The translations under genes were made by a program, and so were the position numbers. Source: Bacteroidales bacterium (lineage in GTDB: Bacteria > Bacteroidota > Bacteroidia > Bacteroidales > PUMT01). From it: a DNA stretch of 14,289 nucleotides. The stretch covers positions 1-14,289 of the forward strand of contig SKQJ01000147.1 of the NCBI GenBank assembly GCA_007119075.1. Direction: 5' to 3'. Shown in pieces: positions 8,014-14,289 of the stretch (positions are counted from its first letter, which is position 1; each line of letters opens with the position of its first letter). Under the pieces are notes generated by a model. It worked only from the letters and a program-made list of their open reading frames with translations, did not search any database and was not told the origin of the DNA.

Positions 8014-8050
8014 AAGCAAAGGGCGGTCCGGAAAGGATCGCCCTTTGTTT
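8014..8050. terminator. Bidirectional terminator between convergent genes
   Basis: A 16-bp stem pairs 8014-8029 with 8035-8050 (two G-U pairs; core AAAGGGCG with CGCCCTTT) around the loop ggaaa. It begins 20 bases after the secreted-protein stop, and the arm is followed by further T-rich sequence. It can also serve the minus-strand gene ending at 8132. Confidence 0.65.
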
Positions 8051-8131
8051 GTGATGAGCCATGCATGGAAGATACCTGATGGTGAGAATCTGTTGAGGTT
8101 CCCTGGAGCAGTTCCAAAAACCGGATTATGT

Positions 8132-8482
8132 TCAGAAAGGCAGATCATCCTCCTGCGGAGGAGGAATATCATCTTCCTGTGGAGGGGGCGGCATTACGGA
8201 ACCACCGGAAGCGACTTTTTCAAATCTCCATGCCCTTACATCAGTATACCACTTTGAATTGAACTCGCGGGATTCAATATTGACGCTAACTTCCACCTGA
8301 TCGCCCTCCCCGAATCCTGCCACTTCCTTTGCTTTATCGCCCCAGGCGCTTATACAGATTTTCCTGGGAAACTCACCCGGAGTCTCGATAATGAAATCCT
8401 GCTTCACCCACGGACCGTTTTTACCGGTTCCGTTTTGCTGGGGAAGCACCTGCAACAGCCTTCCGGTCAGAACTATACTCAT
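8132..8482 (-). CDS. DUF3127-type OB-fold protein with SSB-like acidic tail
   Basis: A 116-residue protein with the look of the DUF3127 family, small OB-fold proteins common in Bacteroidota and related in design to single-stranded DNA-binding proteins. Residues 1-90 form the domain (LTGRLLQVLPQQNGTGKNGPW, KICISAWGDKA, VEVSVNIESREFNSKWYTDV). A flexible linker follows, then an acidic tail containing a perfect 8-residue tandem duplication apart from its last position: PPPQEDDI (99-106) and PPPQEDDL (107-114), closing with PF. The end DDLPF closely matches the C-terminal tip (DDDIPF) by which SSB recruits DNA repair and replication proteins. Nucleic-acid binding is inferred. It lies 55 bases downstream of the FKBP isomerase gene and may share its transcript. 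Confidence 0.85.
   Translation of the reverse strand: MSIVLTGRLLQVLPQQNGTGKNGPWVKQDFIIETPGEFPRKICISAWGDKAKEVAGFGEGDQVEVSVNIESREFNSKWYTDVRAWRFEKVASGGSVMPPPPQEDDIPPPQEDDLPF
8141..8188 (-). repeat. 24-base tandem duplication inside the DUF3127 tail
   Basis: Two adjacent 24-base units (8165-8188 and 8141-8164) encode PPPQEDDI and PPPQEDDL. They differ at several third positions, so the duplication is not very recent or has been kept at protein level. Confidence 0.7.
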
Positions 8483-8537
8483 ATCTGTTATTTCTGATGG
8501 GTGTTACACCTGTCCTGAATAAGAGCAGATGTGATGA

Positions 8538-9218
8538 TTATTCTTCAATAATGTCAAGAAGCTCAACCTCGAAAACAAGGGTCATGTAGGGCTCAATAAT
8601 CCCTCCGGGGCGGGGGCTTGCTCCGTAGGCAAGATTATGCGGTATGTATATTTTCCACTTCGACCCCACCGGCATGAGCTGCAGCGCTTCGGTCCATCCG
8701 GGTATGACCCTGTCAAGCCTGAACTGTGCGGGCTCGCCCCTGTCGTACGAACTGTCGAATTCGGTGCCGTCTATGAGGGTTCCCCTGTAGTGGACAACTA
8801 CCTCATCAGAGACAGAAGGCCTGGGGCCGTCTCCCATTTCCATCACCTCGTACTGGATGCCGGAGGCTGTTTCGGTTACATCATCCCTGCGGAGATTTTC
8901 TTTTAAAAAATTCTCACCCTCTTCAAGATTGTCGCCAAACTGAAGCCGGGCAAAATAATCATTTAACCGCATATTCGCCTCATCCGGGGTCATAACGGTC
9001 GGTTCTCCGTCCCAGATATCCTGTATTGCCATAGCAATAGCCTGGGGATTTATGGTCTCAAGACCGCTTGCCTGAAGGCTTGATCCGAAAGTTATCCCGA
9101 TAGCGTAGCTTATGGTATCATTTTCTGTTCTCAGATCCGTACTTACATTATTCTGTCCGCAAGAGGTAAAAACGAATGCAGTTGCAAAAAAAATAGTAAA
9201 GAAAATTCTGGTTTTCAT
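8538..9218 (-). CDS. FKBP-type peptidyl-prolyl cis-trans isomerase, lipoprotein
   Basis: A 226-residue Mip/FkpA-type isomerase that helps fold proteins in the periplasm. It starts with a lipoprotein signal (residues 1-19, FVFTS then Cys20). An N-terminal helical domain (about 30-115; ISYAIGITFGSSLQ) usually mediates dimerisation. The catalytic FKBP domain covers about 118-224. The residues that line the FKBP12 pocket are all present: Tyr144, Phe154, Asp155, Val171, Ile172, Trp175, Tyr198 and Phe216. The protein therefore looks active. It is separated by 212 bases from the mnmD gene upstream, so it probably has its own promoter, and is followed at 55 bases by the DUF3127 gene. FkpA and Mip are equivalent names here and I leave the symbol open. 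Confidence 0.93.
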   Translation of the reverse strand: MKTRIFFTIFFATAFVFTSCGQNNVSTDLRTENDTISYAIGITFGSSLQASGLETINPQAIAMAIQDIWDGEPTVMTPDEANMRLNDYFARLQFGDNLEEGENFLKENLRRDDVTETASGIQYEVMEMGDGPRPSVSDEVVVHYRGTLIDGTEFDSSYDRGEPAQFRLDRVIPGWTEALQLMPVGSKWKIYIPHNLAYGASPRPGGIIEPYMTLVFEVELLDIIEE

Positions 9219-9430
9219 ATTGCTGATAATTTAATTTTAATTAAAATCTGGCTTTAATCTTCCTGATCCCTTGCCTGGCAGGATCAGATCCGGGGCTATC
9301 CGCAAAAAGCCAAAGGCGGCATGGGATCTGGTCCGGTTAGTCCGGCATTAAAAACGGTATTTTTCAAAGCAGCGAAAGTAAGGTAAAATATTAATATAAG
9401 TAAACAATTTGGCTACTAATTTCTATTGCT
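9219..9430. other. Intergenic stretch between mnmD and the FKBP gene
   Basis: No gene is seen. It holds a perfect 14-bp AT palindrome (ATTTTAATTAAAAT, 9234-9247) 15 bases before the isomerase start, and an inverted repeat CTGATCC / GGATCAG (9263-9269 with 9281-9287). TACTTTCG on the minus strand (9380-9373) is one base from the TAnnTTTG element, but no properly spaced -33 element goes with it. The promoter of the isomerase gene should lie here. Confidence 0.3.
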
Positions 9431-10093
9431 TCAGGGTTTGGTGGCAACCAGCATCTCCCTTTTCCCTGGGGGACCGGCAATGCGTTCCGTTTTCAATCCT
9501 GCCGCCATCATGTTTCGTCTCACCTGCCCGTTTGCCGAGTAGGTGGCCAGGACCGCACCATTATCCATAATTCCGGCGATCCTCGTAAAGATCTCATGTG
9601 TCCACATTTCAGGCTGGATACTGGGAGCGAAAGCATCAAAAAAAATCACATCATAGGTCCCGGCAGGATAGTACGTCAGAAAGTCTGAGTTTATTTTCCA
9701 GAGCGAAAAATAATTTGTTATCTGTACTTCCCTGTCCCATTCACACTCGTTGACTTTATTGTAATATCCGGAAAATTCCGGAAAACCGTTTTTGAAAAGC
9801 CCCAGCAATTCCTGCAACACGGCCTTTTCCAGGGGATATTTCTCAATCGAATGGCAAAAGACCTGTTTTTGCTGCTTTTCAGCCTCACAGCATGCCAGCA
9901 TCGCATTCATTCCGGTACCGAAACCGATCTCGAACAGCCGGATTTTGTCTTTTTTCACTTTTCTCAGCGCCCTCTCTACATAAACAAACAGGGATTCACT
10001 GAGTGCTCCGTGCATGGAATGAAAATATTCTTTCAGTTCCGGAATATACAGGGTCGGTGAACCATCGCCGGTGCGGGTAACAATCGTTTGCAT
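9431..10093 (-). CDS. mnmD: Stand-alone MnmD-type tRNA (mnm5s2U34) methyltransferase
   Basis: A 220-residue Rossmann-fold methyltransferase of the DUF752/MnmC N-domain family. It uses S-adenosylmethionine to methylate the aminomethyl group at wobble uridine 34 of certain tRNAs, the last step towards mnm5(s2)U. Motifs: SAM loop FEIGFGTG (54-61), SIEKYPL (82-88, acidic ribose-binding position) and the family signature FFDAFAPSIQPEMW (151-164, Asp153 near the active site). The FAD-dependent oxidase half that makes bifunctional MnmC in E. coli is absent; the length is right for the single-domain form known in other bacteria. It lies 45 bases downstream of the S41 peptidase gene on the same strand and is probably co-transcribed with it. 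Confidence 0.9.
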   Translation of the reverse strand: MQTIVTRTGDGSPTLYIPELKEYFHSMHGALSESLFVYVERALRKVKKDKIRLFEIGFGTGMNAMLACCEAEKQQKQVFCHSIEKYPLEKAVLQELLGLFKNGFPEFSGYYNKVNECEWDREVQITNYFSLWKINSDFLTYYPAGTYDVIFFDAFAPSIQPEMWTHEIFTRIAGIMDNGAVLATYSANGQVRRNMMAAGLKTERIAGPPGKREMLVATKP

Positions 10094-10138
10094 TGGTATG
10101 TCGCTTACCCCGGCCTTCTTGTCACCGGGAACGGGTTA

Positions 10139-11149
10139 TTAACGCGATTGTGAATCAATCCAGGTAATTGCAGTCTCAATGATTGTGTCAATCAGCTGCC
10201 TCTCATGGCTTCTTGACATATTCACCTTTATATCGGGGAGTATCCCGCCTTCGATGTTATACCCGTCGAGAGTCAGTGTTTGCGTACGGGGAAACCGGCA
10301 TCTCCATCCGTTGTTGAGTTCGTAATCATAGGGCGTTCCGCCTCCTCCCCCGGTCTGGTCTCCGATAATCACTACGTGGGGCAAAGTCTGCATATTCAGG
10401 ACAAAATCGTTGGCAGCGCTGTATACGCGCCGGTTGCTTAATACCGCCACAGGCCCGGTGAACTGCCGGATGCCCCTGGGCAATAAATAGTTGGGCTGCG
10501 GTTCGCTGAAATCCCCGTGCCCGGGACCGGTTTTATAAAGGGTGAATGACACAAGCCGGGGATGATCTGAAAACCTGGAAGCAATTCTCTTGCTTGTACT
10601 GCTGAGCCCGCCGCTGTTATTACGTATGTCAAAAATAACCCCTCGCAGGTCATGAAACTGTTCGATGACCATATCGATATCGCGCTCCGAAAATTCGTCG
10701 GAGAAAGAGGAGCAATATACGTAACCTATCGAGTCAATAACCTGTGTCATAAATGGCCCGGTTACCCTGAAATCATGTCCCAGGTACCTGGCCTGGACCA
10801 TTCCTGAGAAATTTTCAGGATGGCCCGAATACCATTCGAAACTCCTGGAGCGGTCAAAATCGGAATAAAGATTTACGTGTCCGTCGCGGAGCGAATAAAG
10901 CATTCCGGCAAGGATGTCAAAAAACTCCTGGTCGGCAAGGCTGTCGTCAATCAGCGGCCGGGTAACGTGGTATACCGAGTCCCAGTCAACGTTCTTGTAT
11001 TGAAAGAAAGAATACTTCTGATCCATTTCGTTCCACAATAGCTCAAAATTTGATACATGACTGTTTTCCCGGTCATTTTCGATCATGAGTTTTTCGCATG
11101 ATAAAACAACCGGCAAAAGAAGCAGTATTATAATTAAGCCATATCTCAT
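10139..11149 (-). CDS. S41-family serine peptidase, lipoprotein, without PDZ domain
   Basis: A 336-residue protein of the tail-specific protease/S41 fold. The start at 11149 is chosen because it directly gives a lipoprotein signal (MRYGLIIILLLLPVVLS, then Cys18); a longer frame to 11278 exists but would overlap the upstream gene and bury this signal. Residues 31-100 form the N-terminal helical region, with LRDGHVNL (88-95) resembling the conserved D-x-H segment of tricorn-like S41 proteins. The core has IGYVYCSSF, FDIRNNSGG (173-181) and the likely nucleophile Ser244 in VYSAAND, followed by GDQTGGGGG (263-271). Between the N-terminal region and the core there is room for only about 40 residues, so the usual PDZ domain is missing. 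The substrate is unknown. It lies 44 bases after the outer-membrane gene and 45 before mnmD. Confidence 0.87.
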   Translation of the reverse strand: MRYGLIIILLLLPVVLSCEKLMIENDRENSHVSNFELLWNEMDQKYSFFQYKNVDWDSVYHVTRPLIDDSLADQEFFDILAGMLYSLRDGHVNLYSDFDRSRSFEWYSGHPENFSGMVQARYLGHDFRVTGPFMTQVIDSIGYVYCSSFSDEFSERDIDMVIEQFHDLRGVIFDIRNNSGGLSSTSKRIASRFSDHPRLVSFTLYKTGPGHGDFSEPQPNYLLPRGIRQFTGPVAVLSNRRVYSAANDFVLNMQTLPHVVIIGDQTGGGGGTPYDYELNNGWRCRFPRTQTLTLDGYNIEGGILPDIKVNMSRSHERQLIDTIIETAITWIDSQSR

Positions 11150-11193
11150 ATTGATTGTCTGAAAGGTTTTTGTCTGCCGGCCTGCATCATGAT

Positions 11194-12012
11194 TTAAAAA
11201 TTGAACATGGTCTGCAGCATTATTCCATGCGTTGCCGATGTAAGCCGGTTTTGGTCCCTGTGATTTGAAAACTGCCATTTATACTGGACTCGCAGAGCAT
11301 TGCTATTGCTCAGGGCATATTCAAAGTACAGGTTTGAATTCAGGGAAAAGTACCGGTTAAGCGATGAAATTTCCATGCTGTTTATCAGGCTCTTCAGGTT
11401 TCCCGTGCTGTGATCGAGAAATCCTGAAGGCATTATGTACGCAAAATCAGGCCGGATCAAAAACGATACAACCGGCAGGTAGGCCCGCAAGGCTATTAAA
11501 TATTCCCTCTGTTTGCCTGAAAAACTGTAGGATACCTGACTGTCAAGGTTCACGGTATTTATTGAATAGACTGTGATGGCATTGTTTATAAACTGGTTGT
11601 GCCGGTAATAGGCAAACTCGGATCCTATGCTGCCGCCCAGAAACAGACTTAAATAATCATTGAACACTTTCCCTGCCGGCCTGAGATAGGCGACATTTAT
11701 TTGCATGTTTGCATTCCTCATATGGGAATCGGTCAGTTCCGGGTTTATGGCAGGAGAAATGATCCCGGTAATAAAATCCATGTCTGCAACCAACAGCCTG
11801 GTATCACTGAAGCTTCGCACGCCTGTACCTGCATAAATATGGCTGCCGGAATAATACAGGGGCGAAAGGCCTTCGTCGCGCATTCCTGACAGGGCCCATC
11901 CTCCTCCCAGGTTAAAATGCCTGCTTGTCCCCGTTTCAGAGAAAACGGGAGCAGCGGAAAGGATGAAAAATGCAATAATGCCTGATTTTATGCTATATTT
12001 GATAGATGCCAT
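11194..12012 (-). CDS. Probable outer-membrane beta-barrel protein of unknown function
   Basis: A 272-residue protein with a signal peptide (MASIKYSIKSGIIAFFILSAAPVFS, cleavage near residue 25). The mature part alternates polar and hydrophobic residues, is rich in Tyr, Ser, Asn and Phe, and ends with Phe after LQTMFN, the aromatic C-terminus typical of outer-membrane barrels recognised by BamA. Stretches such as YLSLFLGGSIGSEFAYYRH, LYFEYALSNSNALRVQYKW and YLIALRAYLPVVSFLIRPDF look like transmembrane strands with turns. I do not recognise a specific family. It is the first gene of a likely minus-strand operon with the S41 lipoprotein and mnmD. Its start at 12012 is 158 bases from the divergent gene, so the intervening region should carry promoters both ways. 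Confidence 0.75.
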   Translation of the reverse strand: MASIKYSIKSGIIAFFILSAAPVFSETGTSRHFNLGGGWALSGMRDEGLSPLYYSGSHIYAGTGVRSFSDTRLLVADMDFITGIISPAINPELTDSHMRNANMQINVAYLRPAGKVFNDYLSLFLGGSIGSEFAYYRHNQFINNAITVYSINTVNLDSQVSYSFSGKQREYLIALRAYLPVVSFLIRPDFAYIMPSGFLDHSTGNLKSLINSMEISSLNRYFSLNSNLYFEYALSNSNALRVQYKWQFSNHRDQNRLTSATHGIMLQTMFNF

Positions 12013-12170
12013 TTTTAAGTGTCAACAGACCGGCGGGGTAATTGTAAACGCAGAACTTTATATTTTCTTATTTTTCCGGTCCACTAAGTTAATAAAAACC
12101 GGCAGTTATTTTTTCCTGCATGTTTCACCGGTATCCTGAGTTTTTGTTTTAATCATTTTAAACCTGTTTT

Positions 12171-12686
12171 ATGCGAATGGATGAGAGTTCAAAATTTTAC
12201 CTGATAATTGCACAGTCAGCGATCATCGGCATACTGCTTATTTACCTTGTGTTTTCGATCGGCGACACTGGCAGGATGCGGGCGATGGAAGGTCAAATCG
12301 CGATGCTGCAGGAACATATGGCGGAATGTCTTGAGCGCAACGATAGCCTGTCGCTGCAATTGCAATATTTGCGGATTGAACATGCAATACCCCCGTTTCT
12401 TGACCTGAAGAAAACCGAATATCTCCGGGAACAGGGCCTGGCCCACCCTGTTAAAGAGATCAGAAATGACCTTATTGCCAGTCCCGGACTTATTGCCCGT
12501 CCCGGCGTCCTTGGAGGGGAAATGGGTTTTTATTTCCGTGACGGAATTCATATACTCAACCATCGCTGGGTCTTTGCATATTTTGAGGACGGACATGTGG
12601 AAGGGGCGATGCTCCTCAGGTTTGAGATCGGGGATGACGGAAACATAGAATGGCAAGTTCTGGATGAAACCTCATTTCCCGGCTGA
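12171..12686 (+). CDS. Membrane-anchored coiled-coil protein of unknown function
   Basis: A 171-residue protein that I do not recognise. One transmembrane helix (about residues 9-30, FYLIIAQSAIIGILLIYLVF) is followed by a probable coiled coil (about 34-70, MRAMEGQIAMLQEHMAECLERN). The C-terminal part (about 115-165) is a small compact-looking region, GEMGFYFRDGIHILNHRWVF and VEGAMLLRFEIGDDGNIEW. It has no cleavable signal, so the helix is an anchor; charges around it do not settle the topology. The start could be Met1 or Met3. The last residues (ETSFPG) and the TGA stop lie inside the first, divergent copy of the 51-base tandem repeat, so the original end may have been different. It is monocistronic and converges on rnz. 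Confidence 0.7.
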   Translation: MRMDESSKFYLIIAQSAIIGILLIYLVFSIGDTGRMRAMEGQIAMLQEHMAECLERNDSLSLQLQYLRIEHAIPPFLDLKKTEYLREQGLAHPVKEIRNDLIASPGLIARPGVLGGEMGFYFRDGIHILNHRWVFAYFEDGHVEGAMLLRFEIGDDGNIEWQVLDETSFPG

Positions 12687-12849
12687 CCTGCAATTTTTGT
12701 GGTGCTTGAGGTCGCGATGGAACCTCATTTCCCTGCTGACCTGTTTTTAATTGTGCTTGAGGTAGCGATGGAACCTCATTTCCCTGCTGACCTGTTTTTA
12801 ATTGTGCTTGAGGTCGCGATGGAACCTCATTTCCCTGCTGCACCTGTTT
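12668..12849. repeat. 51-base tandem repeat between convergent genes
   Basis: The motif AACCTCATTTCCC begins at 12668, 12721, 12772 and 12823, giving spacings of 53, 51 and 51 bases. The two middle units differ at one main site (ggtagcgat versus ggtcgcgat); the first is divergent and the last is partial with one inserted C. Within each period TGAGGT and ACCTCA can pair across a 9-base loop. On the minus strand the unit is 17 codons without stops (QQGNEVPSRPQAQLKTG). The array overlaps the end of the upstream plus-strand gene and stops at the rnz stop codon. Confidence 0.85.
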
Positions 12850-13785
12850 CTACTCCTTTTGCCTGAGCGGCCTTATGTTATGTGATTCTCCTTCTTCGGC
12901 AGAAAATGTATTGGGAAATTCTTCCCTTGCTTCAGCCACAATTGGATCGGGAATTTTGTAGCGTCCGGAAAAATGGCCGATGATGAGTTTTCCCACATTG
13001 GCCTTTCTGGCCAGCATCCCGGCTTGTCTGGCGGTGGAATGAAAAGTTTCGTCGGCCCTTTTTCGCATATTGTCAAGATAGGTCGCTTCATGGTAAAGGA
13101 TGTCGGCGCCGGAAATCTGGGGAATTATGGATTCCGTGTACCTGGTGTCGCTGCAGACGGCTATCGATCTTGGCTTATAGGGCGGGAAAGTAAGCTTTTT
13201 GTTTTCAATCCGCTCGCCGTCTTCGGCTATATAATCCATGCCTCTTTTAATTTCATTGATTTTCTCCACAGGAATCCTGTACCGCTCTATCATTTCTTTT
13301 CTGATATTCAGCAGCGGGGGCTTTTCCCTGAAAAGGAAACCGCAGGAAGGAATGCTGTGCTTAAGGGGAATTGTAGAAACCTCAATCTGATCATCCTCAA
13401 AGATCAGCTGCTTTTTCCCCGCTCCGAAGGGATGGAAAATGAGCGGAAAAGGGAATTGTTCCTGGTAAAAATATTTATGGTGTTCATCGAGGATGGTCTT
13501 TAAAAGAGGATTTGCGTAAAGATGCAGATCGGCTTTCCTGTCAAGCAACTTATAGGAACTCAGAAGCCCGAACAGTCCGAATGTGTGGTCGCCATGTAAA
13601 TGAGATATGAAGATATGATTTATTTTGCCGAAGCTGAGATCGAATTTCCTGAGCTGCATCTGAGTTCCCTCACCGCAATCAACAAGAAAAATCCGCTCAT
13701 GCAATTTAATTGCATGAGCGGATGGAAATCGTCCTGAAACGGGGACAGCGGAACTGCTCCCGATAATTGTAAGAGAAAAGGACAC
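12850..13785 (-). CDS. rnz: Ribonuclease Z (tRNA 3' endonuclease)
   Basis: A 311-residue metallo-beta-lactamase-fold enzyme that removes the 3' trailer from tRNA precursors in the cytoplasm. The metal ligands are all visible: HLHGDH (His62, His64, Asp66, His67), His143 in LKHSIPSCGF, Asp213 in CSDTRY and His271 in GHFSGRY. HEATY (232-236) and FHST (His249) are typical of the ElaC short form, and the length is normal. The start is a GTG at 13785; there is no upstream in-frame ATG before a stop, and the family N-terminus (FSLTIIGSSSAVP) begins right there. Bases 13691-13723 inside the gene form a perfect hairpin followed by a U-rich run. The gene lies 19 bases downstream of the STAS gene and is probably translated from the same transcript. 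Past its TAG stop, the 51-base repeat continues in the same frame. Confidence 0.95.
   Translation of the reverse strand: MSFSLTIIGSSSAVPVSGRFPSAHAIKLHERIFLVDCGEGTQMQLRKFDLSFGKINHIFISHLHGDHTFGLFGLLSSYKLLDRKADLHLYANPLLKTILDEHHKYFYQEQFPFPLIFHPFGAGKKQLIFEDDQIEVSTIPLKHSIPSCGFLFREKPPLLNIRKEMIERYRIPVEKINEIKRGMDYIAEDGERIENKKLTFPPYKPRSIAVCSDTRYTESIIPQISGADILYHEATYLDNMRKRADETFHSTARQAGMLARKANVGKLIIGHFSGRYKIPDPIVAEAREEFPNTFSAEEGESHNIRPLRQKE
13691..13723 (-). promoter_or_regulatory. Perfect inverted repeat with U tract inside rnz, attenuator-like
   Basis: Bases 13691-13706 (ATCCGCTCATGCAATT) and 13708-13723 are exact reverse complements around the single base 13707. In the rnz message this gives a stem of about 14 bp with a 5-base loop, covering codons 21-31, directly followed by UUUUCUUGUU. 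The form is that of an intrinsic terminator placed about 60 bases after the start codon. It could equally be a DNA palindrome for a protein; function is inferred. Confidence 0.55.
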
Positions 13786-13804
13786 AGCTGTACCCTGTTA
13801 ATGG

Positions 13805-14161
13805 TTAACTTTTTGCCTGTTCTGTTTCTATGAACTTCTTTGCTTCCTTAACCGATGGAGTTATATTGAGCACCGTATCAAGCTGGGAAATCGTAATCAG
13901 TCTTTCAACAGCATCGTTAAGGCCCGTAAGCACAAAAACGCCATTTGAATTTTTACTTAATCTGTTGGCCACTAAAATGGCGCTCAAACCGGAGGAATCA
14001 CAATACTTGCATTTACTCAGGTCCATAATCACGTTTTTTTCTCCTTTGCCGGAAATAAGAACCAGTTCCGATTTAAGGGCAGGCGCAATATGGGTGTCGA
14101 GTTTTTCCTCAAGTACCTGAATCAAAGTGTAATTATCAAACTTTTCAATATTGAATTCCAT
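13805..14161 (-). CDS. STAS-domain anti-sigma-factor antagonist
   Basis: A 118-residue single STAS domain of the SpoIIAA/RsbV type. Such proteins bind a partner anti-sigma kinase and are switched off when a serine is phosphorylated. The phosphorylation loop CDSSGLSAIL (54-63) is intact, with Ser56-Ser57 as candidates, and the preceding strand VIMDLSKCKYCD matches the family. The C-terminal helix ends ETEQAKS. No anti-sigma kinase or PP2C phosphatase gene is in the window. It lies 19 bases upstream of rnz and likely heads that transcript. The start ATG at 14161 has an AT-rich leader without a Shine-Dalgarno site. Confidence 0.92.
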   Translation of the reverse strand: MEFNIEKFDNYTLIQVLEEKLDTHIAPALKSELVLISGKGEKNVIMDLSKCKYCDSSGLSAILVANRLSKNSNGVFVLTGLNDAVERLITISQLDTVLNITPSVKEAKKFIETEQAKS

Positions 14162-14289
14162 TATTGCAAATTTTAGTTAGGATGCTTGCTAAATGCTAAA
14201 AAATAACCGTAACTATGATCTGGCTGTAAACCGGCCATTATTAAATGGCTATTTCCCCCCGGTACCGGACTTGTCCTCCTTTGCTTCAG

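Noticed and set aside
9767..9782. Inverted repeat TCCGGAA / TTCCGGA inside mnmD.
   Set aside because: It is short, has no U tract, and is within what is expected by chance for a window of this length.
11150..11278. Longer start for the S41 peptidase (43 extra residues, from 11278).
   Set aside because: It would overlap the end of the outer-membrane gene by 85 bases and place the clear lipoprotein signal inside the protein.
12616..12843. Minus-strand frame of 75 codons with the 17-residue repeat as an independent gene.
   Set aside because: It starts at a GTG inside the repeat array, has no ribosome site, and its remainder is antisense to the 12171-12686 gene. It is better described as a DNA repeat.
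14249..14289. Possible end of another minus-strand gene (frame reading EAKEDKSGTGGK then TAG), followed by a small hairpin GCCATT / AATGGC at 14234-14249.
   Set aside because: Only 12 codons are inside the window and the other two frames are also open for part of it, so the true frame cannot be decided.
1..14289. CRISPR array, transposase, integrase, tRNA or rRNA genes, or a defence island.
   Set aside because: None was seen on either strand; the only tandem array has no spacer-repeat pattern, and the genes are mostly housekeeping or envelope types.

Overview
The window comes from a member of the Bacteroidota, most likely the Bacteroidales/Marinilabiliales side. Four things point there: a stand-alone MnmD methyltransferase, a DUF3127-type OB-fold protein, a large P-loop protein resembling DUF4914, and mostly weak ribosome binding sites alongside a promoter of the TTTG / TAnnTTTG type at 3068-3099. 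Family names come from reading the proteins; no database search was made.

Left half (1-7994, plus strand): the 3' end of tex (transcription accessory protein, HhH and S1 domains) is followed by an intergenic stretch rich in AT palindromes. Next come an exported glycoside hydrolase family 2 enzyme, the 622-residue P-loop protein with its own good promoter, an oligopeptidase B-like S9 peptidase with a lipoprotein-type signal, and a small secreted protein of unknown function. That last gene has a near-perfect Shine-Dalgarno sequence, unusual in this phylum. Hairpin terminators separate most of these genes, so they look like single-gene transcripts.

Middle (8132-12012, minus strand): an outer-membrane beta-barrel-like protein, an S41 peptidase lipoprotein without a PDZ domain and mnmD are spaced 44-45 bases apart and look co-transcribed. 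After a 212-base gap come an FKBP-type prolyl isomerase lipoprotein and the DUF3127 protein, whose tail ends like bacterial SSB (DDLPF). A bidirectional hairpin at 8014-8050 separates this block from the plus-strand genes.

Right end: a divergent plus-strand gene encodes a membrane-anchored coiled-coil protein. Its last codons run into a 51-base tandem repeat that fills the gap to the convergent gene for ribonuclease Z (rnz). Upstream of rnz, 19 bases away, is a small STAS-domain anti-sigma-factor antagonist.

The content is mostly housekeeping and envelope genes rather than a defence or mobile island. The most unusual signals are: (1) a perfect 16-bp inverted repeat inside the 5' part of rnz, followed by a U-rich run, like an intragenic attenuator; (2) the P-loop protein, whose motifs resemble HPr kinase and PEP carboxykinase; (3) the 51-base repeat, in frame with rnz beyond its stop codon; (4) the SSB-like tail on the DUF3127 protein.
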